A stretch of 56,525 nucleotides of DNA, taken from Paracoccaceae bacterium (lineage in GTDB: Bacteria; Pseudomonadota; Alphaproteobacteria; Rhodobacterales; Rhodobacteraceae). The DNA lies in the NCBI GenBank assembly GCA_014323795.1, contig JACONK010000029.1, positions 1 through 56,525 on the forward strand. The letters are read 5' to 3'. The notes below the pieces were generated by a model, which searched no databases, was not told the origin of the DNA, and saw only the letters and a list, made by a program, of their open reading frames with translations. The translations under genes and the position numbers were made by a program. Shown here piece by piece: positions 18,490-27,546 of this stretch (position 1 is the stretch's first letter; every line of letters begins with the position of its first letter).

Positions 18490-20573
18490 GGGGTGCCTTC
18501 CTTTTTGATGCGTATATCAAGTGTGCCATCAGAATGGTTAAATATCTCTCTGCTCGAGGGGACGATGATAGTGGTTTCGTCCTCTGTCACCACCGCCGGG
18601 CCCGGGGCGGTTAGGCCGGGCCTGAATGCGGACCGATCAATAATCGAGGCATCCACCCGGCGGGATATGCCGGGGTCGAAGAGATCACGCAATCCCGTGA
18701 CCGGTGGTGCAGCACATGTAGTGGCAGTGCTGACGGTACAGGGTTTCCGGGTGGGAGTGTAGACGCTGACGGACCATACGACGATCTCCGCCTCCATTCC
18801 GGCGACCGCCCTTCCGAAAAGTTTCACGTAATCTTTTTCGAAAAGCCTCTGAAAGGTTTCGGCATCCGGATTTTCTGCCTGTGTGGCAGTCAACCCCACA
18901 GGTATTTCCCAGCCTTGACCCGCGTAGCGCATGTAAACTTTATAATCTTTAAAAATTTCTGCAGCCGCATCGCAGGAATGCACAAAGGATGCCGCCTCTG
19001 CCTCCATATCCACGAACAGGCGTTTCACTTCGACGGGGTCGAACGCGCTCATTCGCATGAAGACAGACCGGTTAGCCTCAAAACTGAAGGGCGCAAGGAG
19101 GAACCCGATGGCGGAGCCTACCCCTGCGCCGGCAGGCACAAGGCAGCGGGACACACCGAGCTTCTCACAAAGCCGCGCCGCGTGCAGGGGCGCAGCACCG
19201 CCGAAGGCGATCATGGTATACTCGCTCAGGTCTTCGCCGTTTTCCACCGCGTGTACACGTGCCGCGTTAGCCATGTTTTCATCCACGACCTCCGCCAAAC
19301 CCCAAGCCGCTTCTGCGATGTCCATGTCGAGTTTCTCACCGACCACCAGGTTAAGTGCCCGCGCCGATTTATCGGCATGCAGAAGGATGGCTCCTCCTGC
19401 AAAGTTTTTTGGGTCAATCTTGCCAAGAACCAGATCCGCATCGGTCACCGCAGGCTTCTGCCCGCCGCGGCCATAACAGGCCGGGCCGGGATCGCTGCCG
19501 GCGCTTTCCGGCCCGACACGTATCTGGTTCATCGCATCCACATGAGCGAGAGAGCCACCCCCCGCACCGATTTCAACCATGTTGATCGCCGGAATCGAGA
19601 TCGGCATACCGGAGCCTTTTTTGAACCGGTAGGTTCGTGCGACCTCAAACACACGCGCCGTTTCGGGCACCTGGTTCCTGATCAGGCAAATCTTTGCGGT
19701 CGTGCCACCCATATCAAAGGACAGGCTTTTCCCGATGCCATGCCGCGCCGCGATATCTGCGGCAAAGATTGCCCCGCCAGCCGGGCCAGATTCAACAAGC
19801 CGCACCGGGAATTCCGTCGCATTTTCGATAGACATGACCCCCCCGCCGGAGTGCATCAGAAAAATCGGGCAATCCGCCCCCTCTGCCGCCAAACGGTCAC
19901 GCAAACGACTGAGATATGATGTCATCAACGGCTTGATATACGCGTTGGTGATCGTGGTATTGAACCGCTCGTATTCCCGCATCTGGGGCGAGATCTCGGA
20001 AGACAGGGACACCATGGTATCCGGCATCTTTTCGGACAGAACTTCCGCGACCAGCCGTTCATGCGCATCGTTGGCATAGGCATGCAGAAAGCCCACAGCG
20101 ACACTTTCATACCCCGCGGCCAGTAGCCGGTCCGCCAGTGCCTCCACCTCTGCCCGGTCAATCGGACGCAGCACGTCGCCACGGGCACCTACGCGTTCGC
20201 GGATAGTGTAGCGGCGGTTCCGGGGCAGCAAAGGCTCCGGCAATGTCAGGTTCAGGTCGTATTGCTCAAACCGCGACTCGGTGCGCATTTCGATCACGTC
20301 GCGGAAGCCTTCGGTTGTGATGAGTGCCGTTTTCGCGCCGCATCGCTCGATCAGTGCGTTGGTCGCAAGCGTGGTGCCGTGGATGATCCGGGTAATCGCC
20401 GACACGGAAATGCCCGCCTTCGAACACACGTTGTGCATACCTTCAATGATAGCGTCTTCCGGCGCAGCACAGGTTGTCAAAATCTTTTTGGATGTCAGGC
20501 TATCGGGCGTTTCCAAAACCACGTCTGTGAATGTTCCGCCTATATCAACGCCGAGGCGTATCTTCTTCTGCAT
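18486..20573 (-). CDS. hydantoinase A / oxoprolinase family protein
   Basis: The 695-residue ATP-binding partner of the HyuB subunit. The N terminus GVDIGGTFTDVVLE is the phosphate-1 motif of the actin/hexokinase fold. HGTTLATNALIE, SFDMGGTTAKICLI (phosphate-2), GAGGGSLAH and the adenosine motif FGGAAPLHA follow in the usual order. AGGAAAGA lies about a dozen bases before the start ATG. It heads the operon hyuA-hyuB-(dead oxidase). Both subunits are fully open, so the hydrolase may still work although the accompanying oxidase is lost. Catabolic role inferred. Confidence 0.93.
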   Translation of the reverse strand: MQKKIRLGVDIGGTFTDVVLETPDSLTSKKILTTCAAPEDAIIEGMHNVCSKAGISVSAITRIIHGTTLATNALIERCGAKTALITTEGFRDVIEMRTESRFEQYDLNLTLPEPLLPRNRRYTIRERVGARGDVLRPIDRAEVEALADRLLAAGYESVAVGFLHAYANDAHERLVAEVLSEKMPDTMVSLSSEISPQMREYERFNTTITNAYIKPLMTSYLSRLRDRLAAEGADCPIFLMHSGGGVMSIENATEFPVRLVESGPAGGAIFAADIAARHGIGKSLSFDMGGTTAKICLIRNQVPETARVFEVARTYRFKKGSGMPISIPAINMVEIGAGGGSLAHVDAMNQIRVGPESAGSDPGPACYGRGGQKPAVTDADLVLGKIDPKNFAGGAILLHADKSARALNLVVGEKLDMDIAEAAWGLAEVVDENMANAARVHAVENGEDLSEYTMIAFGGAAPLHAARLCEKLGVSRCLVPAGAGVGSAIGFLLAPFSFEANRSVFMRMSAFDPVEVKRLFVDMEAEAASFVHSCDAAAEIFKDYKVYMRYAGQGWEIPVGLTATQAENPDAETFQRLFEKDYVKLFGRAVAGMEAEIVVWSVSVYTPTRKPCTVSTATTCAAPPVTGLRDLFDPGISRRVDASIIDRSAFRPGLTAPGPAVVTEDETTIIVPSSREIFNHSDGTLDIRIKKEGTP

Positions 20574-20910
20574 CTGATAGATGTCTTTCCTGCTGTATTC
20601 CGGTGCAGACTAAGCAGGCGGCGCGATAAATTCCAATTGGGATGCCTGCACAGGAACGATCATCTTTGTCGATCCTGACCCGCGGCACCCGGGCCGGTCA
20701 CCTGATGGCACCCGGCCTCCGGCGGCGTGTCCTTTCAAAGGCCGGGTTTCTGCCGCGGTACAATTATCTGTCTATCCTCACCCCGTCGCACGGCCACTAA
20801 AAAACGGCACATGTGATAAAGATTGATTATTCCAACGCATACGCCGGTTTTCCGTCTGCCTGAACAGGCTGATTCTGTTTAAAACAAGGACGCGGCGTGA
20901 TGTGGTGCCT
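20574..20910. other. gap between hyuA and the phosphatase gene
   Basis: About 340 bases without a believable frame. In relatives, as I remember, infA follows the low-molecular-weight phosphatase gene; no infA-like sequence is visible here on either strand. I see no transposon end at the break. Confidence 0.4.
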
Positions 20911-21372
20911 TTAGTCAGTTACAATTCCGTTGGGCTCAAACCGCTGGGCGATTTTAGCGGCGATCTGGTTCCGTACATCCCTGTATCGCTGCATCTTTGC
21001 ATCCCTGTCATCCCCAAAACCACTTGGATCCATGACCTGCCAGTATTCCACTTTCAGAGCGTAGTGCCGTGTATAGTCGAGCGCACGACGTTGCGCAGCC
21101 GGGCTGAGCGCGACAATCAGGTCGTAGCTGTCAAGGGCGTCGCCCCATTCCATCAGGTCATCAAAGGACCGGGTGCGATGGCGGGAAAGTTCCACATTCA
21201 GTTCACGGCCAACAGCGATGGCAAAACCGTCGATTTCCATATCACCCTTCACGCCTGCAGATTGTACGAAGACCGATGTACCAACGTGCTGTTTCAAAAG
21301 GCCCTCTGCCATCGGCGACCGGATGGAATTATGATCGCAGGCGAAAAGCACAGATGTCGGCTTCCAATCCAA
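20911..21372 (-). CDS. low-molecular-weight protein tyrosine phosphatase family
   Basis: A 153-residue phosphatase-fold protein. The P-loop CDHNSIRS (Cys12 to Arg18) gives the C(X)5R active site, and DPSG at 115-118 supplies the general acid. Annotated relatives in this gene string are called low-molecular-weight phosphatase or arsenate reductase-like. The single visible catalytic Cys and the lack of the ArsC Cys triad favour a phosphatase. The only plausible start is TTG at 21370-21372, three bases after the UPF0262 stop, so it is surely cotranscribed with and perhaps coupled to that gene. Confidence 0.85.
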   Translation of the reverse strand: MDWKPTSVLFACDHNSIRSPMAEGLLKQHVGTSVFVQSAGVKGDMEIDGFAIAVGRELNVELSRHRTRSFDDLMEWGDALDSYDLIVALSPAAQRRALDYTRHYALKVEYWQVMDPSGFGDDRDAKMQRYRDVRNQIAAKIAQRFEPNGIVTD

Positions 21373-21375
21373 CGG

Positions 21376-21855
21376 TCAACCGCGCATGTGCAGCACACAG
21401 ACCAGCGTAAAGAGCCGCCGGGCCGTGGCCATATCGGTTTCAATCTTGCCTTCAAGCCTTTCAATTAACTGCCGGGAGCCTTCGTCATGGATACCGCGCC
21501 TGCCCATGTCAATTGCCTCAATCTGGGCCGGGGGCAGTCTTTTGATCGCATTGAAGTAGCTTTCGCAGATCTGGAAATAGTCTTTGATTACTTGCTTGAG
21601 CGGACTGACGGACAGGTGAAACTCGCTGGCCGGTTCGCCGCCTTCGGTGGTGACTGTGAAGACGATCCGCCGATCCTTTATGGCGAGCATCAGTTTGTAG
21701 GGCCCTTCCGGTACTGCACACCCTTCACGTTCCGCCAGAGCGAAGGAGTTTTCCTCTGTTAAGGCAAAGAGTGCCACCTTGCGCTCACGCTCGACCTCCG
21801 CAGTGGGGGCTGGCAAACTGGTGTCGTCTAATTCCACATGTACAAGGCGTGGCAC
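21376..21855 (-). CDS. UPF0262 family protein
   Basis: A 159-residue cytoplasmic protein of the uncharacterised UPF0262 family found in alphaproteobacteria. Recognisable stretches are VELDDTSLPAPTAEVERERK, the segment FHLSVSPLKQVIKDYFQICE, and MGRRGIHDEGSRQLIERL. No catalytic motif is evident. It lies in the conserved order hisD - UPF0262 - phosphatase on the minus strand. Here a small lipoprotein gene is inserted between it and hisD. Function unknown. Confidence 0.9.
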   Translation of the reverse strand: MPRLVHVELDDTSLPAPTAEVERERKVALFALTEENSFALAEREGCAVPEGPYKLMLAIKDRRIVFTVTTEGGEPASEFHLSVSPLKQVIKDYFQICESYFNAIKRLPPAQIEAIDMGRRGIHDEGSRQLIERLEGKIETDMATARRLFTLVCVLHMRG

Positions 21856-21973
21856 CGCTCAGCCCCCTTTGCTTGTCGGTCTCCTGTTTGTTCCGTTTAT
21901 GCGGATACCCATGTTTCGTCGTTTGAAGAGGGGAAAGACCCCAAGATGGCTTTCCTGTTATTCGCTTCCTTTT

Positions 21974-22316
21974 CTAGGTGGCGATAGCACATGCCCTGGC
22001 ACGACTTTCGATAGCCAGGAGCCTGCCTTTTGCAGTCGCCAGTTCACCTTCAACCTCTGCACCAGCGAGAGACCCTACAGGAATCAGAAGAAAGAACACC
22101 CCGATTGAATCAGCCGCGACAGCATTGCGCTGTCTTCTCTCAAGTTCCCGCACATCAGCACTAATCTTGGAGTATTCCAGCTGCACCTGTTTACACGGCA
22201 GGGAATCATAAAGTCCGCCAACATTGGCGGGGCTTACGGACCCGGGGGAATTTGCGCACCCCCCCCCCCACAAGATTTAGTATCAGTAATGCAGGGATTG
22301 CAGGTTTCAGTTTCAT
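21974..22316 (-). CDS. small lipoprotein, out of frame in an 11-G tract
   Basis: An ATG at 22314-22316 with AAGGAG seven bases upstream begins a lipoprotein signal peptide MKLKPAIPALLILNLV. The minus strand then has eleven consecutive G, after which the frame CANSPGSVSPANVGGLYDSL continues to a TAG at 21974. The two frames join only if the tract has 10 or 7 G. With 7 it would read NLVGGC, an ideal lipobox. The mature part is about 95 residues with a second Cys (LPCKQVQLEY), a helical region and a hydrophobic stretch (IGVFFLLIPVGSLAG). It resembles small Rhodobacterales lipoproteins of unknown role. The tract could be a phase switch, a recent lesion or a read error. Confidence 0.6.
22259..22269. 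repeat. 11-bp homopolymer C (G on the coding strand)
   Basis: The run falls exactly between the signal peptide and the lipobox cysteine of the small lipoprotein gene. Its length puts the two halves of the gene out of frame by one base. Confidence 0.9.
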
Positions 22317-22424
22317 GAACCGCTCCTTTTTGGCTTTTTTGGTTGGATGTCGGGGAAGATGATACACAGTAGACCTCCTTCCCGATGCTTTAGAGGCCAA
22401 AATCATGTCGGCCCTTTTCTTTTG

Positions 22425-23744
22425 CTACTCACTGTTCCGGGAATTATCAATAATTTTTTTTAGCCGGAGCGATACGCTGATCCCATGGGCCTGCAAACTT
22501 TCTGATTTGGCCAGTGTTTCTGCCGCGGGACCGATGGCCGCCAAGGCCGTCGGCGTCATTTTCGCAAGCGTTGTACGTTTCATGAAGTCAAGCACCGATA
22601 GCCCGCTTGAAAACCGTGCGGAACGGGCAGTCGGCAGAATATGGTTCGGGCCACCGACATAATCGCCGATGGCCTCCGGCGTCCAGGCACCAAGAAATAT
22701 CGCACCCGCATGGCGGATATGGTGCGCATATTCTTCCGGATTTTTAACGCAGAGTTGCAGATGTTCCGGGGCAATCCTGTCTGACAGGCTCGCAGCCTCT
22801 GTCAAATCACGCGTCACGATGATGGCCCCGAAATCCCTCCAACTGGCACTGGCGATTGAGGCTCTTTCAAGACTCTCCAGTCGCTTATCAATTAAGTCTG
22901 CGACAGATTTGGCCAGATTTTCGCTGTCCGTAATTAATATGGACCGGGCACTTTCATCGTGTTCCGCTTGGCTGAGCAGATCCATCGCGATCCAGTCCGG
23001 GTCGTTGTATTGGTCTGCAATCACCAAAACTTCCGACGGGCCTGCGATCATGTCGATACCGACTTGTCCGAATACCCGCCGCTTTGCTGCGGTGACAAAC
23101 GCATTGCCGGGGCCGGTAATCTTATCAACCTGCGCAATACTGTCCGTTCCATAGGCAAGTGCCGCAATTGCCTGTGCGCCACCCACCCTGTAGATCGTGT
23201 CCACGCCGGCAATTTGAGCCGCCATTATCACCAGCGGGTTCACTACCCCGCCTGGGGTTGGACAACAGATCAACATCCGCGAAACGCCGGCAACCTGCGC
23301 CGGAATAGCGTTCATCAAAACAGACGACGGATAACTTGCCAGACCACCCGGAACGTAAAGACCTGCCGCCTCGATCGGAGACCAGCACCAGCCCAGCATT
23401 GCGCCGGTTTCGTCCTGCCATGACACATCTTCGGGCAATTGGCGTTCGTGGTAGCTTCGGATACGGTCCGCGGCGAGATTTAGTGCCTCGGCTTCTTTCG
23501 GTGGAACTTTCGCGATTTCTTCGGCAATTTCCGCGGTGCTAAAAGTTATCGTTTCCGGTGTTAAGGAGATGCCATCGAATTTCTCCGTCAGCGCAATAAT
23601 CGCCGCATCGCCCGAAGCGCGGACATCCGCGATGATCCGGTCGACAGCTGCATCCACATCCGGGCTGCCTTCCCGCTTCGCGGTGAGCAAGTGCCGGAAA
23701 TCAGATTCGAAATCAAAACCGGAGGTATCCAGGAAGGAAGGCAT
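22425..23744 (-). CDS. hisD: histidinol dehydrogenase
   Basis: The last enzyme of histidine synthesis, a Zn-dependent, NAD-linked four-electron oxidation of L-histidinol to L-histidine in the cytoplasm. The 439-residue length is standard. Signatures seen are YVPGGLASYPSSVLMNAIPA, DKITGPGNAFVTAAKR, IDMIAGPSEVLVIAD, LSQAEHDESARSILIT with the Glu/His active-site pair, and GPNHILPTARSARFSSGLSV. It stands in the conserved minus-strand string after murA and DUF2948; other his genes are elsewhere apart from hisC at 45 kb. Confidence 0.97.
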   Translation of the reverse strand: MPSFLDTSGFDFESDFRHLLTAKREGSPDVDAAVDRIIADVRASGDAAIIALTEKFDGISLTPETITFSTAEIAEEIAKVPPKEAEALNLAADRIRSYHERQLPEDVSWQDETGAMLGWCWSPIEAAGLYVPGGLASYPSSVLMNAIPAQVAGVSRMLICCPTPGGVVNPLVIMAAQIAGVDTIYRVGGAQAIAALAYGTDSIAQVDKITGPGNAFVTAAKRRVFGQVGIDMIAGPSEVLVIADQYNDPDWIAMDLLSQAEHDESARSILITDSENLAKSVADLIDKRLESLERASIASASWRDFGAIIVTRDLTEAASLSDRIAPEHLQLCVKNPEEYAHHIRHAGAIFLGAWTPEAIGDYVGGPNHILPTARSARFSSGLSVLDFMKRTTLAKMTPTALAAIGPAAETLAKSESLQAHGISVSLRLKKIIDNSRNSE

Positions 23745-23802
23745 ACTCCCCCTTAGCGCGGGGCGTTTGGATGTTCAATCCCGAGGGCAATTTGATAAGG
23801 AG

Positions 23803-24285
23803 TCATTCCAACAGGTGCGTAGGTGCCTTGCCAGAGATTGCACGGTAAGGCCGGGTTACATCTGTCAGAGTCACATCAATGCATTCCACCTTAATCCCGA
23901 TTGCCCCGTCACCAGCGAATCTCATCACAAACCACCCGGTGCCATCTTCGCCGGGGTCAAAAGCAATACCAAGGAGCGAGACAACCTGATCTCTGAGGTT
24001 GGGATCAAACCCGGATCGATGCACAGACAAGACGCTATCAAAGGCAAGCACAGCCTGAACGCGTTCAAATTCTTGACATGCATTTTTGGCATCTGACTGA
24101 TCTTCCCAGCGAAACCGGTTCAGCAGAAGCGCAAACCATCGACCGGTGCGCTCCCACTGCATTTGATCCGTTAGCAGCACCGCATCCTGGGAAAGCGCAG
24201 AAATCACCGGTATATCTTCGTCATTTTCAGCCTTCAGGCGCAGGGGTTTCTGCACCCCATCCCCAAACCTTGCGTCTTCAAACAT
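23803..24285 (-). CDS. DUF2948 family protein
   Basis: A 160-residue cytoplasmic protein of the uncharacterised DUF2948 family, usually between murA and hisD in alphaproteobacteria. Typical stretches are KPLRLKAENDEDIPVISAL, SQDAVLLTDQMQWE and RFALLLNRFRWE-like WFALLLNRFRWED. No catalytic motif is visible. Its ATG shares one base with the murA stop (TAATG), so translation is coupled to murA. A link to cell-wall synthesis is suggested only by this neighbourhood. Confidence 0.9.
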   Translation of the reverse strand: MFEDARFGDGVQKPLRLKAENDEDIPVISALSQDAVLLTDQMQWERTGRWFALLLNRFRWEDQSDAKNACQEFERVQAVLAFDSVLSVHRSGFDPNLRDQVVSLLGIAFDPGEDGTGWFVMRFAGDGAIGIKVECIDVTLTDVTRPYRAISGKAPTHLLE

Positions 24286-25550
24286 TAGCCGGAAATCCGC
24301 TCAATTCTGGCACCGCAAGCACTGAGCTTTTCTTCTACGCGCTCATACCCGCGATCAAGGTGATAGACGCGACTGACGACAGTCTCGCCCTCTGCTGCCA
24401 AAGCCGCGAGGATTAGAGAAACGCTGGCGCGCAGGTCCGTGGCCATCACCGGGGCGGATTTCAATTGATCAACGCCAGTTACCTTTGCCGTGCCGCCGGA
24501 CACATCAATCTGAGCCCCCATACGCATCAGCTCTGGTGCGTGCATGAAGCGATTCTCGAAAATCGTTTCTTCCAGTACGCTGGTACCTTCGGCAGTACAG
24601 AGCAGTGCCATCATCTGTGCCTGCAAGTCTGTCGGGAAACCGGGGTAAGGTTCCGTAGTGACATCGACAGCCGTGACCCGGTTATCCTTACGTTCAACCA
24701 CCAGCCCGGTATTGCTTTCTTCAATGGAAATACCGACCTCTTCGAGCTTATCCGCGAAGGCACCAACCAAAGCACGGCACCCGCCCGTGAAATTGATTTT
24801 CCCGCCGCAAATGGCAGGGGCCAACATATAGGTGCCGAGTTCGATCCGGTCCGGCACAACCGGGTGCGTAGCACCCTGCAGGCTGTCCACACCCTGGATA
24901 GTAAGCATCGAGGTGCCGTGGCCTTCTATTTGCGCCCCCATCTTGATGAGGCATTCTGCAAGATCCACGATCTCCGGCTCGCGTGCAGCGTTTTTCAAAA
25001 CAGTGGTACCTTTAGCAAGCGTTGCGGCCATCAGCACGTTTTCCGTGGCCCCGACCGATACAAACGGAAACTCGAAGGTCGCGCCTTTCAGCCCGCCAGA
25101 GGCTTTTGCGTGCACATAGCCATCACGCAGGTCAAGTTCCGCGCCCAACACTTCCAACCCGCGCAAGTGCAAATCCACCGGGCGGGCACCGATGGCACAG
25201 CCACCGGGCAAAGACACAACAGCGTGACCGCCGCGTGCCAGCATCGGACCGAGCACCAGGATAGATGCCCGCATCTTGCGCACGATGTCATAATCTGCGG
25301 TGTGGGTGGAAATGGCCCGCGTATCCAGAACTATGACCTTGCCACCTTGCAGACTGTTAACCTCTGTACCAAGACTTTCCAGAAGAGCACCCATCGTTCT
25401 AATATCGGACAACTGCGGAGCATTTGTCAGGGTCAGGGGTTCTTCGCTTAGCAATGTTGCGGGCATAAGTGTAAGGCATGCGTTTTTGGACCCCGCAACA
25501 GGGATTACCCCGTTCAAAGCACTGTTCCCGGTTACCAGAATACTGTCCAT
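24285..25550 (-). CDS. murA: UDP-N-acetylglucosamine 1-carboxyvinyltransferase
   Basis: This enzyme catalyses the first committed step of peptidoglycan synthesis, transfer of enolpyruvate from PEP to UDP-GlcNAc in the cytoplasm. The 421-residue chain has Lys22 in [10 protein letters not shown], the active-site loop [16 protein letters not shown] with the PEP-reactive Cys118 (so fosfomycin-sensitive in principle), and [16 protein letters not shown] near residue 300. Start MDSILVTGN is typical of the group. DUF2948 follows with a one-base overlap, and a 51-residue gene precedes it by six bases. Confidence 0.97.
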   Translation of the reverse strand: MDSILVTGNSALNGVIPVAGSKNACLTLMPATLLSEEPLTLTNAPQLSDIRTMGALLESLGTEVNSLQGGKVIVLDTRAISTHTADYDIVRKMRASILVLGPMLARGGHAVVSLPGGCAIGARPVDLHLRGLEVLGAELDLRDGYVHAKASGGLKGATFEFPFVSVGATENVLMAATLAKGTTVLKNAAREPEIVDLAECLIKMGAQIEGHGTSMLTIQGVDSLQGATHPVVPDRIELGTYMLAPAICGGKINFTGGCRALVGAFADKLEEVGISIEESNTGLVVERKDNRVTAVDVTTEPYPGFPTDLQAQMMALLCTAEGTSVLEETIFENRFMHAPELMRMGAQIDVSGGTAKVTGVDQLKSAPVMATDLRASVSLILAALAAEGETVVSRVYHLDRGYERVEEKLSACGARIERISG

Positions 25551-25556
25551 TCCACT

Positions 25557-25712
25557 CTATTTTTTGTCAGATTTTGTTGACCGGCTGCGCACCTGCGCTT
25601 TGCGTCTTTGGATATTTGTGCGCAGTTGAGTTCGCAACCGCATGTCCCGATCTGCCGCCGCCTGCTCTTTGGGATTAAGCCCGGTGTTTTTTCGTTCATC
25701 ACCCTTGTGCAT
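25557..25712 (-). CDS. 51-residue basic protein upstream of murA
   Basis: A short frame from ATG (25710-25712) to TAG, ending six bases before the murA start. The peptide is highly charged: KEQAAADRDMRLRTQLRTNI followed by QRRKAQVRSRSTKSDKK. A helical, nucleic-acid-binding or ribosome-associated peptide is possible but unproven. I recall small Ala/Arg-rich genes of similar design at this place in Rhodobacterales, which supports it being real. The coding-like codon use and tight spacing are the direct evidence. Confidence 0.6.
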   Translation of the reverse strand: MHKGDERKNTGLNPKEQAAADRDMRLRTQLRTNIQRRKAQVRSRSTKSDKK

Positions 25713-25819
25713 TCCGCTTCTTAACCCGGAATCTGGCCCTGGTCCAGTAAAACGTATATAAATACCACTTTGCAGGTGGCAATAAAACGCTTAAACGACG
25801 GGCAACCTGAGGATTGAAT

Positions 25820-26431
25820 ATGGTAAACCATTTGCATCAGGGTGATTTGCCCGATGATCTGGACCTCGGTCCGGTCGTAGCGGTTGATTCAGAGACGATG
25901 GGCCTGATCCCGCACCGGGATCGGCTGTGCCTGGTTCAGATGTCTGCAGGCGACGGTGACGTGCATTTGGTGCAGGTCAGCCAGAATCAGACGGCAGCAC
26001 CGAACATGACCCGTATGCTGGCCAACCCGGATCAGCTGAAGCTGTTCCATTTCGGGCGCTTCGATATAGCAGTTCTGGAACGCTGCTTCGGTGTGCGTAC
26101 CTCGCCCGTATACTGCACCAAGATCGCGTCTAAACTCGTGCGCACCTTCACGGACCGACACGGCCTGAAGAACTTGTGTCAGGAGTTGCTGGGAATCGAT
26201 ATTTCCAAGCAACAGCAATCATCCGACTGGGGTGCGGAAGAGCTGGCACAAGATCAGATCAGCTATGCAGCTTCTGATGTGTTATACCTGCACGCGATCA
26301 GAGAAATCCTCGACACCCGCCTGGCCAGAGAATCCCGTACAGATATCGCGCAGGCTATCTTTGACTTTCTGCCGACCCGTGCTGCCCTTGATTTGATGGG
26401 ATGGCCGGATACGGATATCTTTATGCACTGA
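25820..26431 (+). CDS. ribonuclease D-like 3'-5' exoribonuclease
   Basis: A 203-residue DEDDy exonuclease. The four acidic residues and the tyrosine are all present: VDSETMG (Asp23, Glu25), HFGRFDIAVL (Asp82) and YAASDVLYL (Tyr149, Asp153). It lacks the HRDC domains of full-length RNase D, as is usual for the short alphaproteobacterial form, so tRNA trimming or general RNA turnover is inferred. The start ATG 25820 has GAGG upstream. It begins the plus-strand string rnd-lptC-lptA-lptB-hpf-ptsN and is divergent from the murA unit. Confidence 0.92.
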   Translation: MVNHLHQGDLPDDLDLGPVVAVDSETMGLIPHRDRLCLVQMSAGDGDVHLVQVSQNQTAAPNMTRMLANPDQLKLFHFGRFDIAVLERCFGVRTSPVYCTKIASKLVRTFTDRHGLKNLCQELLGIDISKQQQSSDWGAEELAQDQISYAASDVLYLHAIREILDTRLARESRTDIAQAIFDFLPTRAALDLMGWPDTDIFMH

Positions 26432-26433
26432 TC

Positions 26434-27057
26434 ATGGCTGCACCGGAATCCGGCAAAGACATACGTTCCAGAGTCGTGCGCTTGCTTCGCTGGATTCTGC
26501 TGGCGGCGGCTGTTGTGCTTTTGGCATCAGTTTTTGTGCTTTCGAATTCCACAAAGGTTCGACAGGGAACTATTATTGCGGACACAAAATTGCTGGCACT
26601 GGCCAGCGGTCAAATTGACAATCCCAGTTTCTCTGGCGTCACGAGATCCGGCAATGCTTTTGCAATCTCTGCCGCAGCCGCCCTGCCAGACGACCCCGAC
26701 CTGAAGAAAGTTGAGCTGCGTAACCCCCGAACCATGATTGATTTTGAAACCGGACACACGTTGAGAACTGCCGCTGGCAATGGCCTTCTTAATCTGAACA
26801 CATCAGAAGCGGTGTTTTCAAACGTAGTGGATTTGTTCACATCCAACGGTTACACAGCTCAATCACCCGCACTTTTATTAAATTTTGAAACGGGCAATGT
26901 CTATTCGATCGGGCCCGTTGTTGCCGACGGCCCGATCGGCAGCATCGAGGCTGGTTCAATGACGCTGTTGCAGAACCTGGATAAGAATCCGCAAGGTAAC
27001 GCGATTCTGAGATTCACCAGTGGTGTCAAACTGATATATAGAAGCCAACAGGAGTGA
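26434..27057 (+). CDS. lptC: LPS export ABC transporter periplasmic protein LptC
   Basis: The bitopic inner-membrane component that takes LPS from LptBFG and passes it to LptA. An N-terminal basic head is followed by one membrane anchor (LLRWILLAAAVVLLASVFVL), then a beta-jellyroll periplasmic domain with alternating hydrophobic residues (PRTMIDFETGHTLRTAA, GTVYS-like ETGNVYSIGPV). The 207-residue size is normal. Start ATG 26434 lies two bases after the rnd stop; lptA begins three bases after its stop. Confidence 0.85.
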   Translation: MAAPESGKDIRSRVVRLLRWILLAAAVVLLASVFVLSNSTKVRQGTIIADTKLLALASGQIDNPSFSGVTRSGNAFAISAAAALPDDPDLKKVELRNPRTMIDFETGHTLRTAAGNGLLNLNTSEAVFSNVVDLFTSNGYTAQSPALLLNFETGNVYSIGPVVADGPIGSIEAGSMTLLQNLDKNPQGNAILRFTSGVKLIYRSQQE

Positions 27058-27060
27058 GGA

Positions 27061-27546
27061 GTGTTCTTGTTTCAACTGATTTTTTTCCTGGTCTTTTTGG
27101 GAAGCACAGCATTTGCGCAGGGCACAAGCATATCTATCAGCCCGACGCCGCGTGATAATTCCCTGCCGGTGGAAGTTACCGCTGACAATCTAACGGTGGA
27201 ACAGACCACCAATTCGGCTGTTTTTACCGGTAATGCCAAGGTTGTGCAGGGTGCGTTGGTTTTATCCGCCAACTCGATCATGGTGCGCTACAACAACGAA
27301 CAATCGGCCATAGATTTGGTTGAGGCGACGACAAATGTTATCTTTTCCAACGGGGCCGAAATGGCGGAAGCCCGGCGCGGCATCTACCGCGTTGCAAGTG
27401 GGCGGATTGATCTGACGGGTGATGTCCTGCTTGTTCAGGGATCCAATGCGATTTCAGGGGACGCACTGACGCTGGATCTCAACACAAGCACAGGTGCCAT
27501 GACCGGCAATGTGAAATCAGTCTTCATTCCCAAAGAAAACCAATGA
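27061..27546 (+). CDS. lptA: LPS transport periplasmic protein LptA (OstA-like)
   Basis: The periplasmic bridge protein of the Lpt machine. It starts at GTG with a cleavable signal peptide (FLFQLIFFLVFLGSTAFA, then QG). The OstA/LptA fold shows in PVEVTADNLTVEQTTNSAVF, TGNAKVVQGALVLSANSIMV and IDLTGDVLLVQGSN. At 161 residues it is of standard length. Its TGA overlaps the lptB ATG (ATGA at 27543-27546), the common lptA-lptB coupling. Confidence 0.92.
   Translation: MFLFQLIFFLVFLGSTAFAQGTSISISPTPRDNSLPVEVTADNLTVEQTTNSAVFTGNAKVVQGALVLSANSIMVRYNNEQSAIDLVEATTNVIFSNGAEMAEARRGIYRVASGRIDLTGDVLLVQGSNAISGDALTLDLNTSTGAMTGNVKSVFIPKENQ

Noticed and set aside
18915-19919. 334-codon plus-strand frame inside hyuA
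   Set aside because: It is a shadow of the hyuA codons; it has no motif and no ribosome site.
24465-25451. 328-codon plus-strand frame inside murA
   Set aside because: Mirror of an unambiguous murA gene, with no recognisable domain.
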